Translations under genes and position numbers: made by a program | Shown here: piece by piece, positions 33,974-42,932 of the stretch | Numbering within the stretch: position 1 is the stretch's first letter | Layout: every line of letters starts with the position of its first letter | Notes under the pieces: generated by a model | Databases searched by the model: none | The model's input: the letters and a program-made list of their open reading frames with translations, nothing else | What the model was told of the DNA's origin: nothing | Source: Rhodocyclaceae bacterium | GTDB taxonomy: Bacteria; Pseudomonadota; Gammaproteobacteria; Burkholderiales; Rhodocyclaceae | Direction: 5' to 3' | NCBI GenBank assembly: GCA_003963315.1 | Contig: RXJP01000144.1 | Coordinates: 1 to 46,467 of the forward strand | DNA: 46,467 bases

Positions 33974-36900
33974 ATGAATCCAACCGCCAGACGACGCCGC
34001 AAAGATGGCTTCTTAGCTACTTACGTCGTCGATGAAGACTATCTGCAAAAGCCAGACGTGGCGACTGGTCGCCCCGGCATCGTTGGAGGAAAAGACCCCG
34101 ACGGCAATTCGGTACTTATCCGTGAGTGGCGTAGGAGCACCAAGGCGCCCGACAGCGAACTCGAGCAGATTTGGCGCCACGAACTGAGGCAACTACACCG
34201 CTTGGCCGGCTATCCGGGTTCCGCATCCTGCATCTCACGTCTTCACGATGCGGGGTTCGACGCCAGGGGCTTCTACCTGATCATCGCGCCTGGCCAGAGA
34301 CAGCCGCTCGAGTTTATGCTTCGGAACGGCCACAGTAGCCATTGGCTGCGGCAGCCTCGTAGCACTTCGAACCGGTTGCGTGTGTGGGCCAACCTGAAAC
34401 TGCTTGCGCACGGACTGGAGACGCTGCACGCGCAGGGGATGCTTCATCGCAGCATCGATGCGTGGTCAGTACTCACGGCCGGAGGATCCGAACCGGATTT
34501 CCAGCTCACTGGATTCGAGTGGACGATGCGGATCGCCAGCGTAGAAGGCATATCGAACCGAGGCACCGCCGCGGGTGCAGCCCGGACGTTCGATTCATTC
34601 TCACAGGATTGGAAGGACTTCGGCCTTCTCGCCGCTGACCTGTTGGGGGCCAAGCGTCAGCGCGTTCTCGACCCAGCGATCGCGCCCTTCGAGATCGCAG
34701 AACATTTGACACTCGAAGAGGCGCGCCTCCTTCGACTCATCGTGCAGATGAATCCCAAACAGCCGCTTGATGGAGATGCGGTCGTCACGAGGATCGATGG
34801 CGTCCTTGGTGCACTGAGGGCTGAAGCGGCCAATCGTAGGGCCAAGCTCCATCTCGCGATCCGAATCGGCCCTACAAGCCGGCTGGGCGAAGGAATCCGC
34901 AAAGCATCGGGACTCGACATCGAGATAGACGATCTCCAGGCACAGCTCCAGTTCGTCAAGGACGATCTGGCCAGTGAGCCTTTGTTGCTCTGCGTGCGGC
35001 AGCAAGATGCATCGAACGAATTTCGTCTGGTACTACGCGGCAAGCACCTCTTGTACCGCTTGCAGGAGTTCCGCGCGCCCAAGACCACGGCTCTAAGTTG
35101 GGATTTCGCCTACTGCGAAGCCGTGGATGCCAACGCGCCAGCTCCGGTGAACCTACTCGACCAACGAAGGCTGCAGCCTGAGTCGCTCGAAATCTTGGGG
35201 CTGCGTGATGCATCCGATTTGTTCCCACGCGTTCGTGGCAAGCTCATGTCCTGGGATGAAATGCGGCGTGACTTCGGGCAGATCAACGCACCACTTTCTG
35301 CCGAACAGACAGCTCACAGAGCTCTGACGCTGCTCCAACTGCTGGAAGCAGTCTATGCGGCAGCCGACGCGTACGCCGTAGAGCTACAGCCGTTGCCCAA
35401 GCACCTGCGCGAAACCGCGGAACAGGGCAACGACCGACTTTGCATCCAACTGCGATCAGATCCTGAGCGGATGGCCCTCTCTGACGCTCTGGACCTCAAA
35501 TCACCGGCAGACCGATTCGTAAAGCGACTGGAAGCCGACGGACTCGGGTCCGAGGGCTGGATTCTCGCGGACGCCCGCTCGCTTGGCGAAAGAGAGTCGA
35601 CAGATACCGAATGGACTTTTCGGCAGGTCATTCAACGGCAGGGGCAGCCAGACGTATTCCTATTCGACGGGCCCGATGCGATACCGTTTCTGTATGAACC
35701 CATCATGGTTCCTGCGTCGGTGGGGCGAGACGTTCAGTTCCGTCGACGTCTCAAGGCGCTTAAGGCGCTGAAGACCCATCATGAGCTACTGCAGATGATC
35801 GTGGATCCAAGACACCATGTGCTGGACAGCCACGATACGGTTGTTGAGGATGCCGCTTTCATGAAGCTAGACGAGCCGAAGCAACTGGCGCTGAAACAGC
35901 TCACTTCCACACTGCCGCTATTCCTCGTGCAGGGCCCTCCAGGAGTTGGAAAGACGAGGCTTGTACGCGATCTGGTAGCCCGGCGGTTCGCTGACGAGCC
36001 GACCTCTCGTTTGCTGCTGACTGCCCAAAGCAACGCGGCAATCGACCATCTGATGGACGAGCTGGCTGGCGTTCTGAGGGCGAACGACTCCAGCGGTCCA
36101 CTCGTAGTGCGCTCCAGCAAGCGCGATGCGATTGAGGCCCCTAGCCAGTTCGACATCGGGGAACAGACACGCCGGTTGGTCAGGCGACTCGCAGCCAGTC
36201 CTCTAGCCAAGGAGATTCCGAAGAGGCTGCAATGCTCACTTTCGGATCTGGCGAAGGCAGCGGATTCCTCTCAGTCTGCCGGACGAAGGACCGCAGCAGT
36301 CGCGGGCAGAAGCGCAGAACAGTCGCTCCGAACCTTCGAAGGAGTGGTCGCACGTGCTGCTAATGTCGTATTTGCGACAACCAACTCGGGAGAGCTAGAG
36401 CGTTTAATTGACGAGCGGGGCCAGTTCGACTGGGCGATCGTCGAGGAAGCCGCTAAGGCAACGGGAAGCGAACTCGTGTCCCCTTTGCTTCTCTCGCACC
36501 GCAGACTCATGATCGGCGACCACAAGCAGCTTCCGGCGTTTGCATCCGACCAGCTCAAGCAGTTGCTCGCGCAACCCGACCGGATCTACGAAGCGATCAA
36601 GCTTGGCGAAGAGTTCGTCGGCCGGTCCCTCAGGGATGCAACGACGGAGGAACTGCTGGAGGACGTCGCGGAGGACAAGTCGCAACTACCGGTCCTTTGC
36701 TCCGAGGCACTGCGACTTCTCGCGTTCTTCGAATCGGCTATCGAAGCTGAGTTCAAGCGGCAGGCGAAAGGCAAGGGCGGGCGCCCGATCGCGCAAAAGC
36801 TGACCGCGCAGCATCGTATGCACCCCGCGATTGCAGAGCTTGTCTCCAACTGCTTTTACGGAAATCTCAAGACTGATCTGACATGTGAGAAGCGGTTCGC

Positions 36901-37564
36901 AGTCGAGCCAAGACCGTTCACCTCCGCAGATGAAAGCCGGCTTCCCCTGGCTCCCATCGTTGTTATCGACATGCCATACGTCCAGTCGACACCAAACCAG
37001 AAGCAAGGCGATCAGTACCCGGCTTGGCACAACCCAGCCGAAGTAAGGGCGACTATCGAGGCCTTGGGTCTGCTGAGGAGCGCCTCCCTGGACGCCACGG
37101 AAGCGCCGACACTGGCAATCTTGTCTCCGTACGGGCGACAACGCCGAGCACTGAACGAAGCCATCAGCGACGAACTGAACAAGAAGCTCAGCCACCTACA
37201 GATGTTTCGCTCACCCTCTTTCAACGGCCAGTGGTGCCACACCGTGGACTCGTTCCAGGGCAGCGAAGCAGATATAGTCGTGGTCTCGCTCGTACGCAAC
37301 AACCACCACTCCTCCGTGCAAAGCGCACTCGGCTTCCTGAGCGATGCTAGGCGGATGAACGTTCTTCTGAGCCGTGCGAAATGGCAGCTCGTCCTGGTCG
37401 CAAGCACGGAGTTCCTCAAGGAAGTGATGCACGCGGTTCGTGGTACGCCGGACGAAAGTCGCATGGAGTTCCTGAGGATACTGCTCGATGGACTCGATAG
37501 CGGACAAGCCACGGGCGACGTCAAGCGCGTTCCATTCCAGACGTTGCTCGGGAGCTGCAAATGA
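33974..37564 (+). CDS. mkoA: Mokosh type I-like MkoA: pseudokinase fused to UPF1-type SF1 helicase
   Basis: A protein of about 1196 residues. Residues 1-320 have a protein-kinase-like layout: EWRRST near the Lys strand, a helix with LETLHAQGMLHRSIDAWSVL at the HRD position (H158 R159 S160) and LTGFEW at the DFG position (G180). Both catalytic aspartates and the VAIK Lys are replaced, so it should be inactive. Residues 620-1180 are a superfamily 1 helicase of the UPF1/COG1112 type. They contain GPPGVGKT (654-661), VEEAAKA (824 on), QHRMHP (946-951), TVDSFQGSEAD (1090 on) and LLSRAK. Kinase-like domain plus UPF1-like helicase, followed by a PLD gene, is the layout of Mokosh type I anti-phage defence. 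The next gene overlaps in ATGA. An ATG at 33959 is an alternative start. Confidence 0.85.
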   Translation: MNPTARRRRKDGFLATYVVDEDYLQKPDVATGRPGIVGGKDPDGNSVLIREWRRSTKAPDSELEQIWRHELRQLHRLAGYPGSASCISRLHDAGFDARGFYLIIAPGQRQPLEFMLRNGHSSHWLRQPRSTSNRLRVWANLKLLAHGLETLHAQGMLHRSIDAWSVLTAGGSEPDFQLTGFEWTMRIASVEGISNRGTAAGAARTFDSFSQDWKDFGLLAADLLGAKRQRVLDPAIAPFEIAEHLTLEEARLLRLIVQMNPKQPLDGDAVVTRIDGVLGALRAEAANRRAKLHLAIRIGPTSRLGEGIRKASGLDIEIDDLQAQLQFVKDDLASEPLLLCVRQQDASNEFRLVLRGKHLLYRLQEFRAPKTTALSWDFAYCEAVDANAPAPVNLLDQRRLQPESLEILGLRDASDLFPRVRGKLMSWDEMRRDFGQINAPLSAEQTAHRALTLLQLLEAVYAAADAYAVELQPLPKHLRETAEQGNDRLCIQLRSDPERMALSDALDLKSPADRFVKRLEADGLGSEGWILADARSLGERESTDTEWTFRQVIQRQGQPDVFLFDGPDAIPFLYEPIMVPASVGRDVQFRRRLKALKALKTHHELLQMIVDPRHHVLDSHDTVVEDAAFMKLDEPKQLALKQLTSTLPLFLVQGPPGVGKTRLVRDLVARRFADEPTSRLLLTAQSNAAIDHLMDELAGVLRANDSSGPLVVRSSKRDAIEAPSQFDIGEQTRRLVRRLAASPLAKEIPKRLQCSLSDLAKAADSSQSAGRRTAAVAGRSAEQSLRTFEGVVARAANVVFATTNSGELERLIDERGQFDWAIVEEAAKATGSELVSPLLLSHRRLMIGDHKQLPAFASDQLKQLLAQPDRIYEAIKLGEEFVGRSLRDATTEELLEDVAEDKSQLPVLCSEALRLLAFFESAIEAEFKRQAKGKGGRPIAQKLTAQHRMHPAIAELVSNCFYGNLKTDLTCEKRFAVEPRPFTSADESRLPLAPIVVIDMPYVQSTPNQKQGDQYPAWHNPAEVRATIEALGLLRSASLDATEAPTLAILSPYGRQRRALNEAISDELNKKLSHLQMFRSPSFNGQWCHTVDSFQGSEADIVVVSLVRNNHHSSVQSALGFLSDARRMNVLLSRAKWQLVLVASTEFLKEVMHAVRGTPDESRMEFLRILLDGLDSGQATGDVKRVPFQTLLGSCK

Positions 37565-39336
37565 GCGTCGTACGTGTTGCGATCCCGTTGTTAAAAGGAA
37601 AGCGCAAGTTCTTCCTTGAGAAAGGACGACCATGGAGCCTGGCCGAACACGTTCTCCTTGCGGCGTTGACGAAAAAACCGAGGACCGTTGGAGACCTCGC
37701 CGTCGCTGGCGATGTTCCACAGCGCCTTGTGCTGGAGGCACTCATTCGGTTGATGCGGGCAGGTTGGGTCACGTTGCATCAGGAGAGCAAAGGAGTTCTC
37801 TTCAGTGCAACCGCGTCCGGGCAAATCGTCGTGGGCGATGAGGAGCTTCCAAAGCTGGCCAAGAGTACAAGCCGCTGGATGCACTTCGTTATTGACAAGG
37901 TCACTGGAACGCTCTACCGAAGTCGCGAGATGCCATTTTTCGAGCAGCACGTCGTCGAGAAGCGCGCCGCTAGGGAACGACTGGTCTGGTTGAAACCGCG
38001 CGACATCGACGCATTCGATGACACGGCTGGTGTTCTCGCAACCCTTTTCGAAGACGATGAGAAGTTTCTCGGAATCGAGCCCACCGCGGAGAAGTTGGTC
38101 AATCGGTTTGCAATCGCTACGGTCCGGGGGGACAACGTCGAGGGACTGCCGCCGCGAGCGCCAGCTGAACTTTTCGAGTTAGTGAAGCGAGCAGCGAGCA
38201 ATGCAGCCCCCTCCCCGATGGCCGTGAAGTCGCCGCAACACGAGCCTGGTCCACAGATTCCGTTCGCAGACAGACATGCACCACAGCCCATCGACGCAGT
38301 ATTTAGGCCGGAGGACCTGATCCTTGGCGGGAAAATGCACGAAGTTGTACTCCACGAGGCGATACAGAAGGCCAAGTACAGGATCATCATCCATTCAACG
38401 TTCATCTCTGAGCAAGGGTTCGAGAAGGTGCAAGCGTCGCTCATCGCGGCCGCAAAGCGGGGCGCGATCGTCGATGTGCTGTGGGGAGAAAACGAGAACA
38501 AGACAGATGCGGTGACCACGGCGAAGACCATCGCCAAAGTTCGCACAACCATCGACACCGAAGGCCTGGGCCTGAGTATCCGCTTGCATCCTTTTTCAAC
38601 GAGGTCACACGCGAAGATCCTCGTATGCGACGATGGTAAATTGGGGCGCCTCTCCGCGACCGTCGGCTCCTGCAACTGGCTTTCGTCTGGCTTTCAAAAC
38701 TACGAGGCATCCATTCGATTCAGTGATCCCGGCGTTGTTGGAGCCGTTATCGAGCAAATCGCCGACCTGACACGTGGCAGTGATCGCCACTGGACGGAGC
38801 TGACGAGCGAGATGGCCAGACTCGCTTCAGACGCTCGCCTTCAGAAGCCACCAGCAGGTGAAAAAGCGAAGGTAACGCTGGTGCTTGGCCCGCAGCACGC
38901 CCAATTCGCACGCACTGCCCGAGACGCGGCTCGTCGCCGAATGTTCGTGACAAGCCATCGGATCGGCCCAGCCGCCCGCCCCTCTGTGATTTTGCCCGCC
39001 ATCACCGCCGTACATGAGCACGGCATTGAGGCGCGGGTGTTCTACGGGGTGGCGAGTGAACTGTCGGCTGGAGCATCGACTTCGTCCAATGGTCATCCGG
39101 TGCCTTCAGTGCAGCCGATTCTCTCACCCAAGCTGCACGCCAAGATTCTGGCCTGGGATGATGACGACGTCCTGATAAGCAGCCATAATTGGCTTTCTGC
39201 CGACCCGGGTGAGTCGAACGTTCAGCGAGAGATCGGACTTATGGTGAACTCGAAAGGAATCGCCAAAGCGGTCATCGATAACTTCGATGCTGCCAGGGGC
39301 GATGGTGGCCTAGCTGCAAAGCCGGATGAAGCGTAA
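37561..39336 (+). CDS. mkoB: Mokosh type I-like MkoB: phospholipase D-family protein
   Basis: A 591-residue protein. Residues 20-75 form a winged-helix-like domain (LAALTKKPRTVGDLAVAGDVPQRLVLEAL). After a long linker the PLD fold follows with two HKD motifs: H350-A-K352-x4-D357 with GSCNWLSSGF behind it, and H526-A-K528-x4-D533 with SSHNWLSAD. Both are intact, so phosphodiesterase or nuclease activity is expected. It overlaps mkoA by four bases and precedes the patatin gene by 15 bases. In Mokosh the PLD protein is thought to be the nucleic-acid-cutting partner of the helicase. DISARM DrmC is also a PLD protein, but the helicase partner here is of a different type. Confidence 0.85.
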   Translation: MSVVRVAIPLLKGKRKFFLEKGRPWSLAEHVLLAALTKKPRTVGDLAVAGDVPQRLVLEALIRLMRAGWVTLHQESKGVLFSATASGQIVVGDEELPKLAKSTSRWMHFVIDKVTGTLYRSREMPFFEQHVVEKRAARERLVWLKPRDIDAFDDTAGVLATLFEDDEKFLGIEPTAEKLVNRFAIATVRGDNVEGLPPRAPAELFELVKRAASNAAPSPMAVKSPQHEPGPQIPFADRHAPQPIDAVFRPEDLILGGKMHEVVLHEAIQKAKYRIIIHSTFISEQGFEKVQASLIAAAKRGAIVDVLWGENENKTDAVTTAKTIAKVRTTIDTEGLGLSIRLHPFSTRSHAKILVCDDGKLGRLSATVGSCNWLSSGFQNYEASIRFSDPGVVGAVIEQIADLTRGSDRHWTELTSEMARLASDARLQKPPAGEKAKVTLVLGPQHAQFARTARDAARRRMFVTSHRIGPAARPSVILPAITAVHEHGIEARVFYGVASELSAGASTSSNGHPVPSVQPILSPKLHAKILAWDDDDVLISSHNWLSADPGESNVQREIGLMVNSKGIAKAVIDNFDAARGDGGLAAKPDEA

Positions 39337-39351
39337 GGACTGAACTCAGCA

Positions 39352-40860
39352 ATGTACAAGTATGGAGTTTTTCAAGGTGGTGGCGTCAAAGGCATCGCAC
39401 TCGTCGGCGCTCTGCAAGTCGCTGAGAGCCGCGGCGTTTCGTTCGAGGGGGTGGGCGGGACATCTGCTGGCGCAATTGTTGCGGCGCTTTACGCGGCCGG
39501 CTACACCTCTGCTGAGATGCGTTTGATCTTAGAAGGGGTCCAGTTCGATTCGTTGCTCGATCGCGCAAGTTTGGTCCGCCTCGCCTTGGCAAAACGGCTA
39601 GGCCTCTACCGGGGAAAGCTGTTCCAAGATTGGATTCACAAGCACCTTGCAAAGAAAGGGGTCCATCTTCTCAAGGATTGCCCCAAGCACCTTCGTATTG
39701 TTGCGACCAATCTCACCGAACGGACTATTGTCGTTTTGGATGCCGAGAGCTATCCCAATTTGGAGGTAGCGGAGGCAGTCCGGATGTCGATGAGCATCCC
39801 GTTCGTTTTTGAGCCGGTGCAATCAGGCCGGAACCTGATGGTTGACGGTGGCGTTCTGAGCAACTTTCCGCTCTCTTTGTTCGATGGGAATGAAACGCTT
39901 GGCTTCAGACTTCATTCTAGGTCCGCATCGCTTCCGTTTGCTCCTGAGGGCTACCGAGAATACCTGCTGGCCATAATGGGCGCCATGCTGGATGGGCGCG
40001 ACAATTACGACGTACAGACAAAGAAGTTGGCAGGGTTGATCGAGATTGACCCTGGACGTTTCTCCAGTACGCAGTTCAAGTTGAACGACAGCGAGAAAGC
40101 AGACCTCTACGAACGCGGTGTTTCGGCTGCCAGCAGGTTCTTCATCGACCCCGTCAATACGGACCGCTCGCAGCAACTCACCGTGCACGGTGCCGGATCC
40201 GCCATCGGCCTTAAGACCCCTGCAGAAATCGATGACGAAACTGAGATACGATTCTCAATCTCCTCACTTGTTCGCATCGAGGTGGATGGTCAGTTTCTGC
40301 TGACCGAGGGAAATCGCATTGACCAGTTTCAACCTGTTGGCGGTGTTCTCAAGGCATTCAGCACTGCGCACGCGAAGCTTGGCAACCTGGGGGTGAAGGC
40401 CGACAGCAAGATTCCGATCGATCAGGACAGCAGGGACGATCTTCGGGTTTTCGTTCCACGGCGGTCTATCGAGGCATTCGTTCAGTGGTACCTCGAGGGC
40501 CGCGGCCGGGAAACCTCCCCTTGGCGAGAGTTCAACGAAGAGCTCATTGAAACGGGAGTGCTGAGTTCTGATAACTTTCGATCCCCCGCTTTCGACTACA
40601 TTGGACGCCGAGTCGAGGGCATTCGTTGGACAAACTACTTTCAGTGTTTTGAAGTGCTGATTGCCGAAGTGTTTACCTTGGTACCAACCCTCAAGCAGAT
40701 CGAGGAGTTGAAAGCGCTGCGCGACCGCAATGACAGGCCCGGCTTCATGTGGGCAAGCCCAGCGCTGATCCGCGCCCTCGGATACGACGCGGCCACACAG
40801 CGACAGTTGACAAGGATCTCCGACCATTCGCCCTGGATACTGGACGCAGGCATCGGTTGA
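39352..40860 (+). CDS. patatin-like phospholipase, third gene of the defence operon
   Basis: A 502-residue protein. The patatin domain has an oxyanion loop GGGVKG (9-14), nucleophile Ser38 in GGTSAGA and the catalytic Asp165 in VDGGVLSNFP, so the Ser-Asp dyad is complete. It should hydrolyse membrane lipids. Residues from about 300 form a second region not recognised (FVPRRSIEAFVQWYLEGRG, WTNYFQCFEVLIAEVFTLVPTL), perhaps a sensor or partner-binding domain. It starts 15 bases after the PLD gene with AAGGA upstream, on the same strand, so it is very likely co-transcribed. Patatin lipases are effectors in several defence systems (CBASS CapV, retron and Avs types). The helicase-PLD pair is not described with one to my knowledge. 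Confidence 0.87.
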   Translation: MYKYGVFQGGGVKGIALVGALQVAESRGVSFEGVGGTSAGAIVAALYAAGYTSAEMRLILEGVQFDSLLDRASLVRLALAKRLGLYRGKLFQDWIHKHLAKKGVHLLKDCPKHLRIVATNLTERTIVVLDAESYPNLEVAEAVRMSMSIPFVFEPVQSGRNLMVDGGVLSNFPLSLFDGNETLGFRLHSRSASLPFAPEGYREYLLAIMGAMLDGRDNYDVQTKKLAGLIEIDPGRFSSTQFKLNDSEKADLYERGVSAASRFFIDPVNTDRSQQLTVHGAGSAIGLKTPAEIDDETEIRFSISSLVRIEVDGQFLLTEGNRIDQFQPVGGVLKAFSTAHAKLGNLGVKADSKIPIDQDSRDDLRVFVPRRSIEAFVQWYLEGRGRETSPWREFNEELIETGVLSSDNFRSPAFDYIGRRVEGIRWTNYFQCFEVLIAEVFTLVPTLKQIEELKALRDRNDRPGFMWASPALIRALGYDAATQRQLTRISDHSPWILDAGIG

Positions 40861-41380
40861 TACGCCGGTGGTCCGGCGGCGCTTGCCCGGATCTGTGTCA
40901 CCCGGGCGAACCATCGGCAGTCGTGGTCGCCCCAGGAGGTAAGCGGGCAAGTTTGATCACCCTCCCGAGGGACGCAGCTCTGAATTCGAGCAACAGATGG
41001 TCCAACAACCGCCGTTCGCCGGTCACCTCTTCGCCGATAGACCTGACATCGCCAACGTCAGCAACCGGTTGCATAGCCGTCATTCAGTCCTGAGCGGTGA
41101 TTGGCTGCAATGGGCACGGAGCCGAGGCAACCCAAATTTCGAAGCTTTCATCCTCAGTCTGAGAATGGCAATGGCCGGTCTGTACTCAGAACCGGCCATA
41201 CTTCGTTAAGGTTACCACCGGCTGCTTAGGCCGAGTTGTACGCGTAGGCTGTCCGGCAGGTATACAACCATCCAATAGCTGGTCTGCGATGGTAGGCAGG
41301 ACCAGAAGGCCGGCAGCCTCTACCGACACACTGAGCAACCGTAACCAGCACCCTCCTCGATCAAAAAGCTGCCGCGCCGA
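40861..41380. other. gene-free spacer after the defence operon
   Basis: About 520 bases with no supported gene. A hairpin at about 41170-41197 (ATGGCCGGT with ACCGGCCAT around CTGTACTCAGA) could end the defence transcript, although the T-run is missing. Open frames here have no ribosome site or recognisable motif. Confidence 0.4.
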
Positions 41381-41602
41381 TTAATACAGTGCCAATTCGT
41401 TTAGTGCATTACATCTGCCCGAGTCGGCGTAAAACCCGATAACTGATCCAACACCTTCTCCACCGCCTCGTACAACTCGGGCGAGCCTCGGCCAATCGCC
41501 CGTAACAAAGTTTGTCCCGTTGAATCCAGGTATCCTGGCGTTAGCCTCAAGAGTATCCTGAAAATCCTTTAGCAAGGTCTGCTCATATTCAGTCATGACC
41601 AC
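41381..41602 (-). pseudogene. small gene, probably frameshifted
   Basis: The uninterrupted frame gives 73 residues starting VMTEYEQTLLKDFQDTLEANARIPGF. From about the middle, the neighbouring frame (stop at 41401-41403) reads far more like protein: LDSTGQTLLRAIGRGSP then ELYEAVEKVLDQLSGFTPT and RADVMH. This suggests a single-base shift around 41520-41550 in a small helical protein of about 65-70 residues. A good start context (GGAGTGGTC before ATG) supports an original gene. No family recognised. Confidence 0.4.
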
Positions 41603-41826
41603 TCCTATTATCTTCTTGGGTTAATTATGTTGATCGACCCGGAACAACTCGAATACTCTTGAAAAGAGAGAAATTTCAGTGCTTATCCGGATTTTATTGG
41701 AGAAATACGCAGCAGCGTCTGATACCGCCAAGGCTGTCCTTTGCATCTCTTGCACCCATCAATAACCAACATTTTCGAACAAATCGCTTCAACAACAAGT
41801 GCATATCAAGTGCCTGTAAAACGGGC

Positions 41827-42348
41827 TTAATTCTGGAGTAAACGGCACTCCGGCCAAAAAACGCAATCCTGGCAAATCCAGATCGACCGGGCACACCGGG
41901 GTTCAATCAGCCCCGCAAGCAACGCCTCACGACGCAAGGCCAAAGCCACCACATCCGCAGGTGCCATTAGATCCACACGATACCAACCTGCTTTACGCCC
42001 ACTGGGGCGTTCCACCAATACATAGGCGTACTCGGCTACCCGCTCCCCGGTTTGTGCCTGCACAGCGACCCGCTGTGCCGATAACTCGATGACATCAGAC
42101 GGATAGGCACGGTGGCTTCGCCGAGTCTTCAACTCCACCAGGATGAGCGGGCCCGTTCCGACGCGATACGCCCGGTCGAGCTTTGCCGTGAGCGTGATTG
42201 ATCCTCGGGACCGGAACACACGCTCCGCATAGATTAGCCGGGCCGTCTTCAATTCGGGCGGCAGGGCACCAGCCGCCCAACGCCATCGGAAGCTCCACAG
42301 CCCAATCAATACCGCAGCAATGATCAAGATTCCCGATTCATCGACCAT
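41827..42348 (-). CDS. PD-(D/E)XK nuclease half with Cas4-like Cys cluster
   Basis: A 173-residue protein. An N-terminal membrane helix (ILIIAAVLIGLWSF) precedes a PD-(D/E)XK core: D58 in AKLDRAY, E72-x-K74 in LVELKTRR and Q92 in ELSAQRVAVQ, with Tyr in AEYAYVLVE. The C-terminus has CQDCVFWPEC, a Cx2Cx5C motif like the three C-terminal cysteines of Cas4/Dna2-type Fe-S nucleases. The fourth Cys usually lies at the N-terminus; here it would come from the preceding gene (C25). The start chosen overlaps that gene by 11 bases. DNA end processing in an ICE/plasmid setting is a reasonable role; no CRISPR array is present. Confidence 0.7.
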   Translation of the reverse strand: MVDESGILIIAAVLIGLWSFRWRWAAGALPPELKTARLIYAERVFRSRGSITLTAKLDRAYRVGTGPLILVELKTRRSHRAYPSDVIELSAQRVAVQAQTGERVAEYAYVLVERPSGRKAGWYRVDLMAPADVVALALRREALLAGLIEPRCARSIWICQDCVFWPECRLLQN

Positions 42349-42664
42349 CGCCACGCTCCCGAGACCGCGAGAAGGCCCATCGGCCAATCGTCTGCAAGGC
42401 GACCCATAGCCCCCGCCCTCCCCCAACACCCCATAGATACAGGAGGGTGGCAATACGGCGGCCTATCTCTGGCTGCGGGTGGCCGTCCCGATAAAACCTG
42501 AGGTGAGCGCTTAAGCCGCGCCACATTGCCTGCCGCTGCACCCTAGTTCGGCCCAGGCCATGCTGATGCTCGAACACCATCAGCCTTTCGCAAACGCCCA
42601 TCTGCACCAATGCTGACGCACTGATCCGATTGGGTGCTGAAGGACGGCTTTGTTGTTTTTTCAT
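42338..42664 (-). CDS. small protein resembling the N-terminal part of a Cas4-type nuclease
   Basis: A 108-residue protein preceded by GGAGGA eight bases before the ATG. Residues 14-60 (ISASALVQMGVCERLMVFEHQHG and RGLSAHLRFYRDG) follow the Cas4/Dna2 N-terminal pattern: a helix with C25, then a G...H54 motif. The C-terminal part is Gly/Trp/Leu-rich and may contact the membrane (LLYLWGVGGGRGLWVAL). It ends just inside the start of the nuclease-core gene. Together the two genes make 281 residues, near the size of a Cas4-like protein with an extra membrane segment. The split reading is inference. Confidence 0.55.
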   Translation of the reverse strand: MKKQQSRPSAPNRISASALVQMGVCERLMVFEHQHGLGRTRVQRQAMWRGLSAHLRFYRDGHPQPEIGRRIATLLYLWGVGGGRGLWVALQTIGRWAFSRSRERGDGR

Positions 42665-42668
42665 GGTT

Positions 42669-42932
42669 TCATTCCTCCAGCCCCGGCCGAAAAAGATCGT
42701 TGGTAACCTCGCCGCTGCCCATTTGGGCTTCGTTCGGTAAAACCTGACCGCCAGTGGCGGCAAACAAACCGCTCTGCACCAGCAAGCCGTCGTAAGCCAG
42801 CACCCGCAGGCGGTTGACCCGCTTGGTACCTTTGTGAAACTGGATCAGGTCGTCGTACAGGCGTGGATGGTCGGCCCGGGCCAATTCGAAGACCAGCCGG
42901 ATCGGTGTCATCTTGTTATCACCGGTGGTCAC
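42669..42932 (-). CDS. small protein between the ParM-like and Cas4-like genes
   Basis: An 87-residue protein with a GTG start overlapping the ParM-like stop (GTGA); an internal ATG at residue 8 is possible. The sequence RLVFELARADHPRLYDDLIQF, KGTKRVNRLRVLAYDGLLVQ is helical and polar, without membrane helix or Cys. Genes of this size commonly follow StbA/ParM-like genes on conjugative elements and may be the DNA-binding adaptor, but no helix-turn-helix is clear. It is translationally coupled on both sides. Confidence 0.6.
   Translation of the reverse strand: MTTGDNKMTPIRLVFELARADHPRLYDDLIQFHKGTKRVNRLRVLAYDGLLVQSGLFAATGGQVLPNEAQMGSGEVTNDLFRPGLEE

Noticed and set aside
33974..39336. DISARM or Zorya assignment for the helicase-PLD pair
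   Set aside because: No methylase, DrmB-like or ZorAB-like gene is nearby, and the helicase is UPF1-like with a kinase-like N-terminus, which points to Mokosh type I.
41827..42664. Part of a CRISPR-Cas adaptation module because of the Cas4-like features
   Set aside because: No repeat-spacer array, cas1 or cas2 is visible anywhere in the window; the neighbours are plasmid/ICE-type genes.
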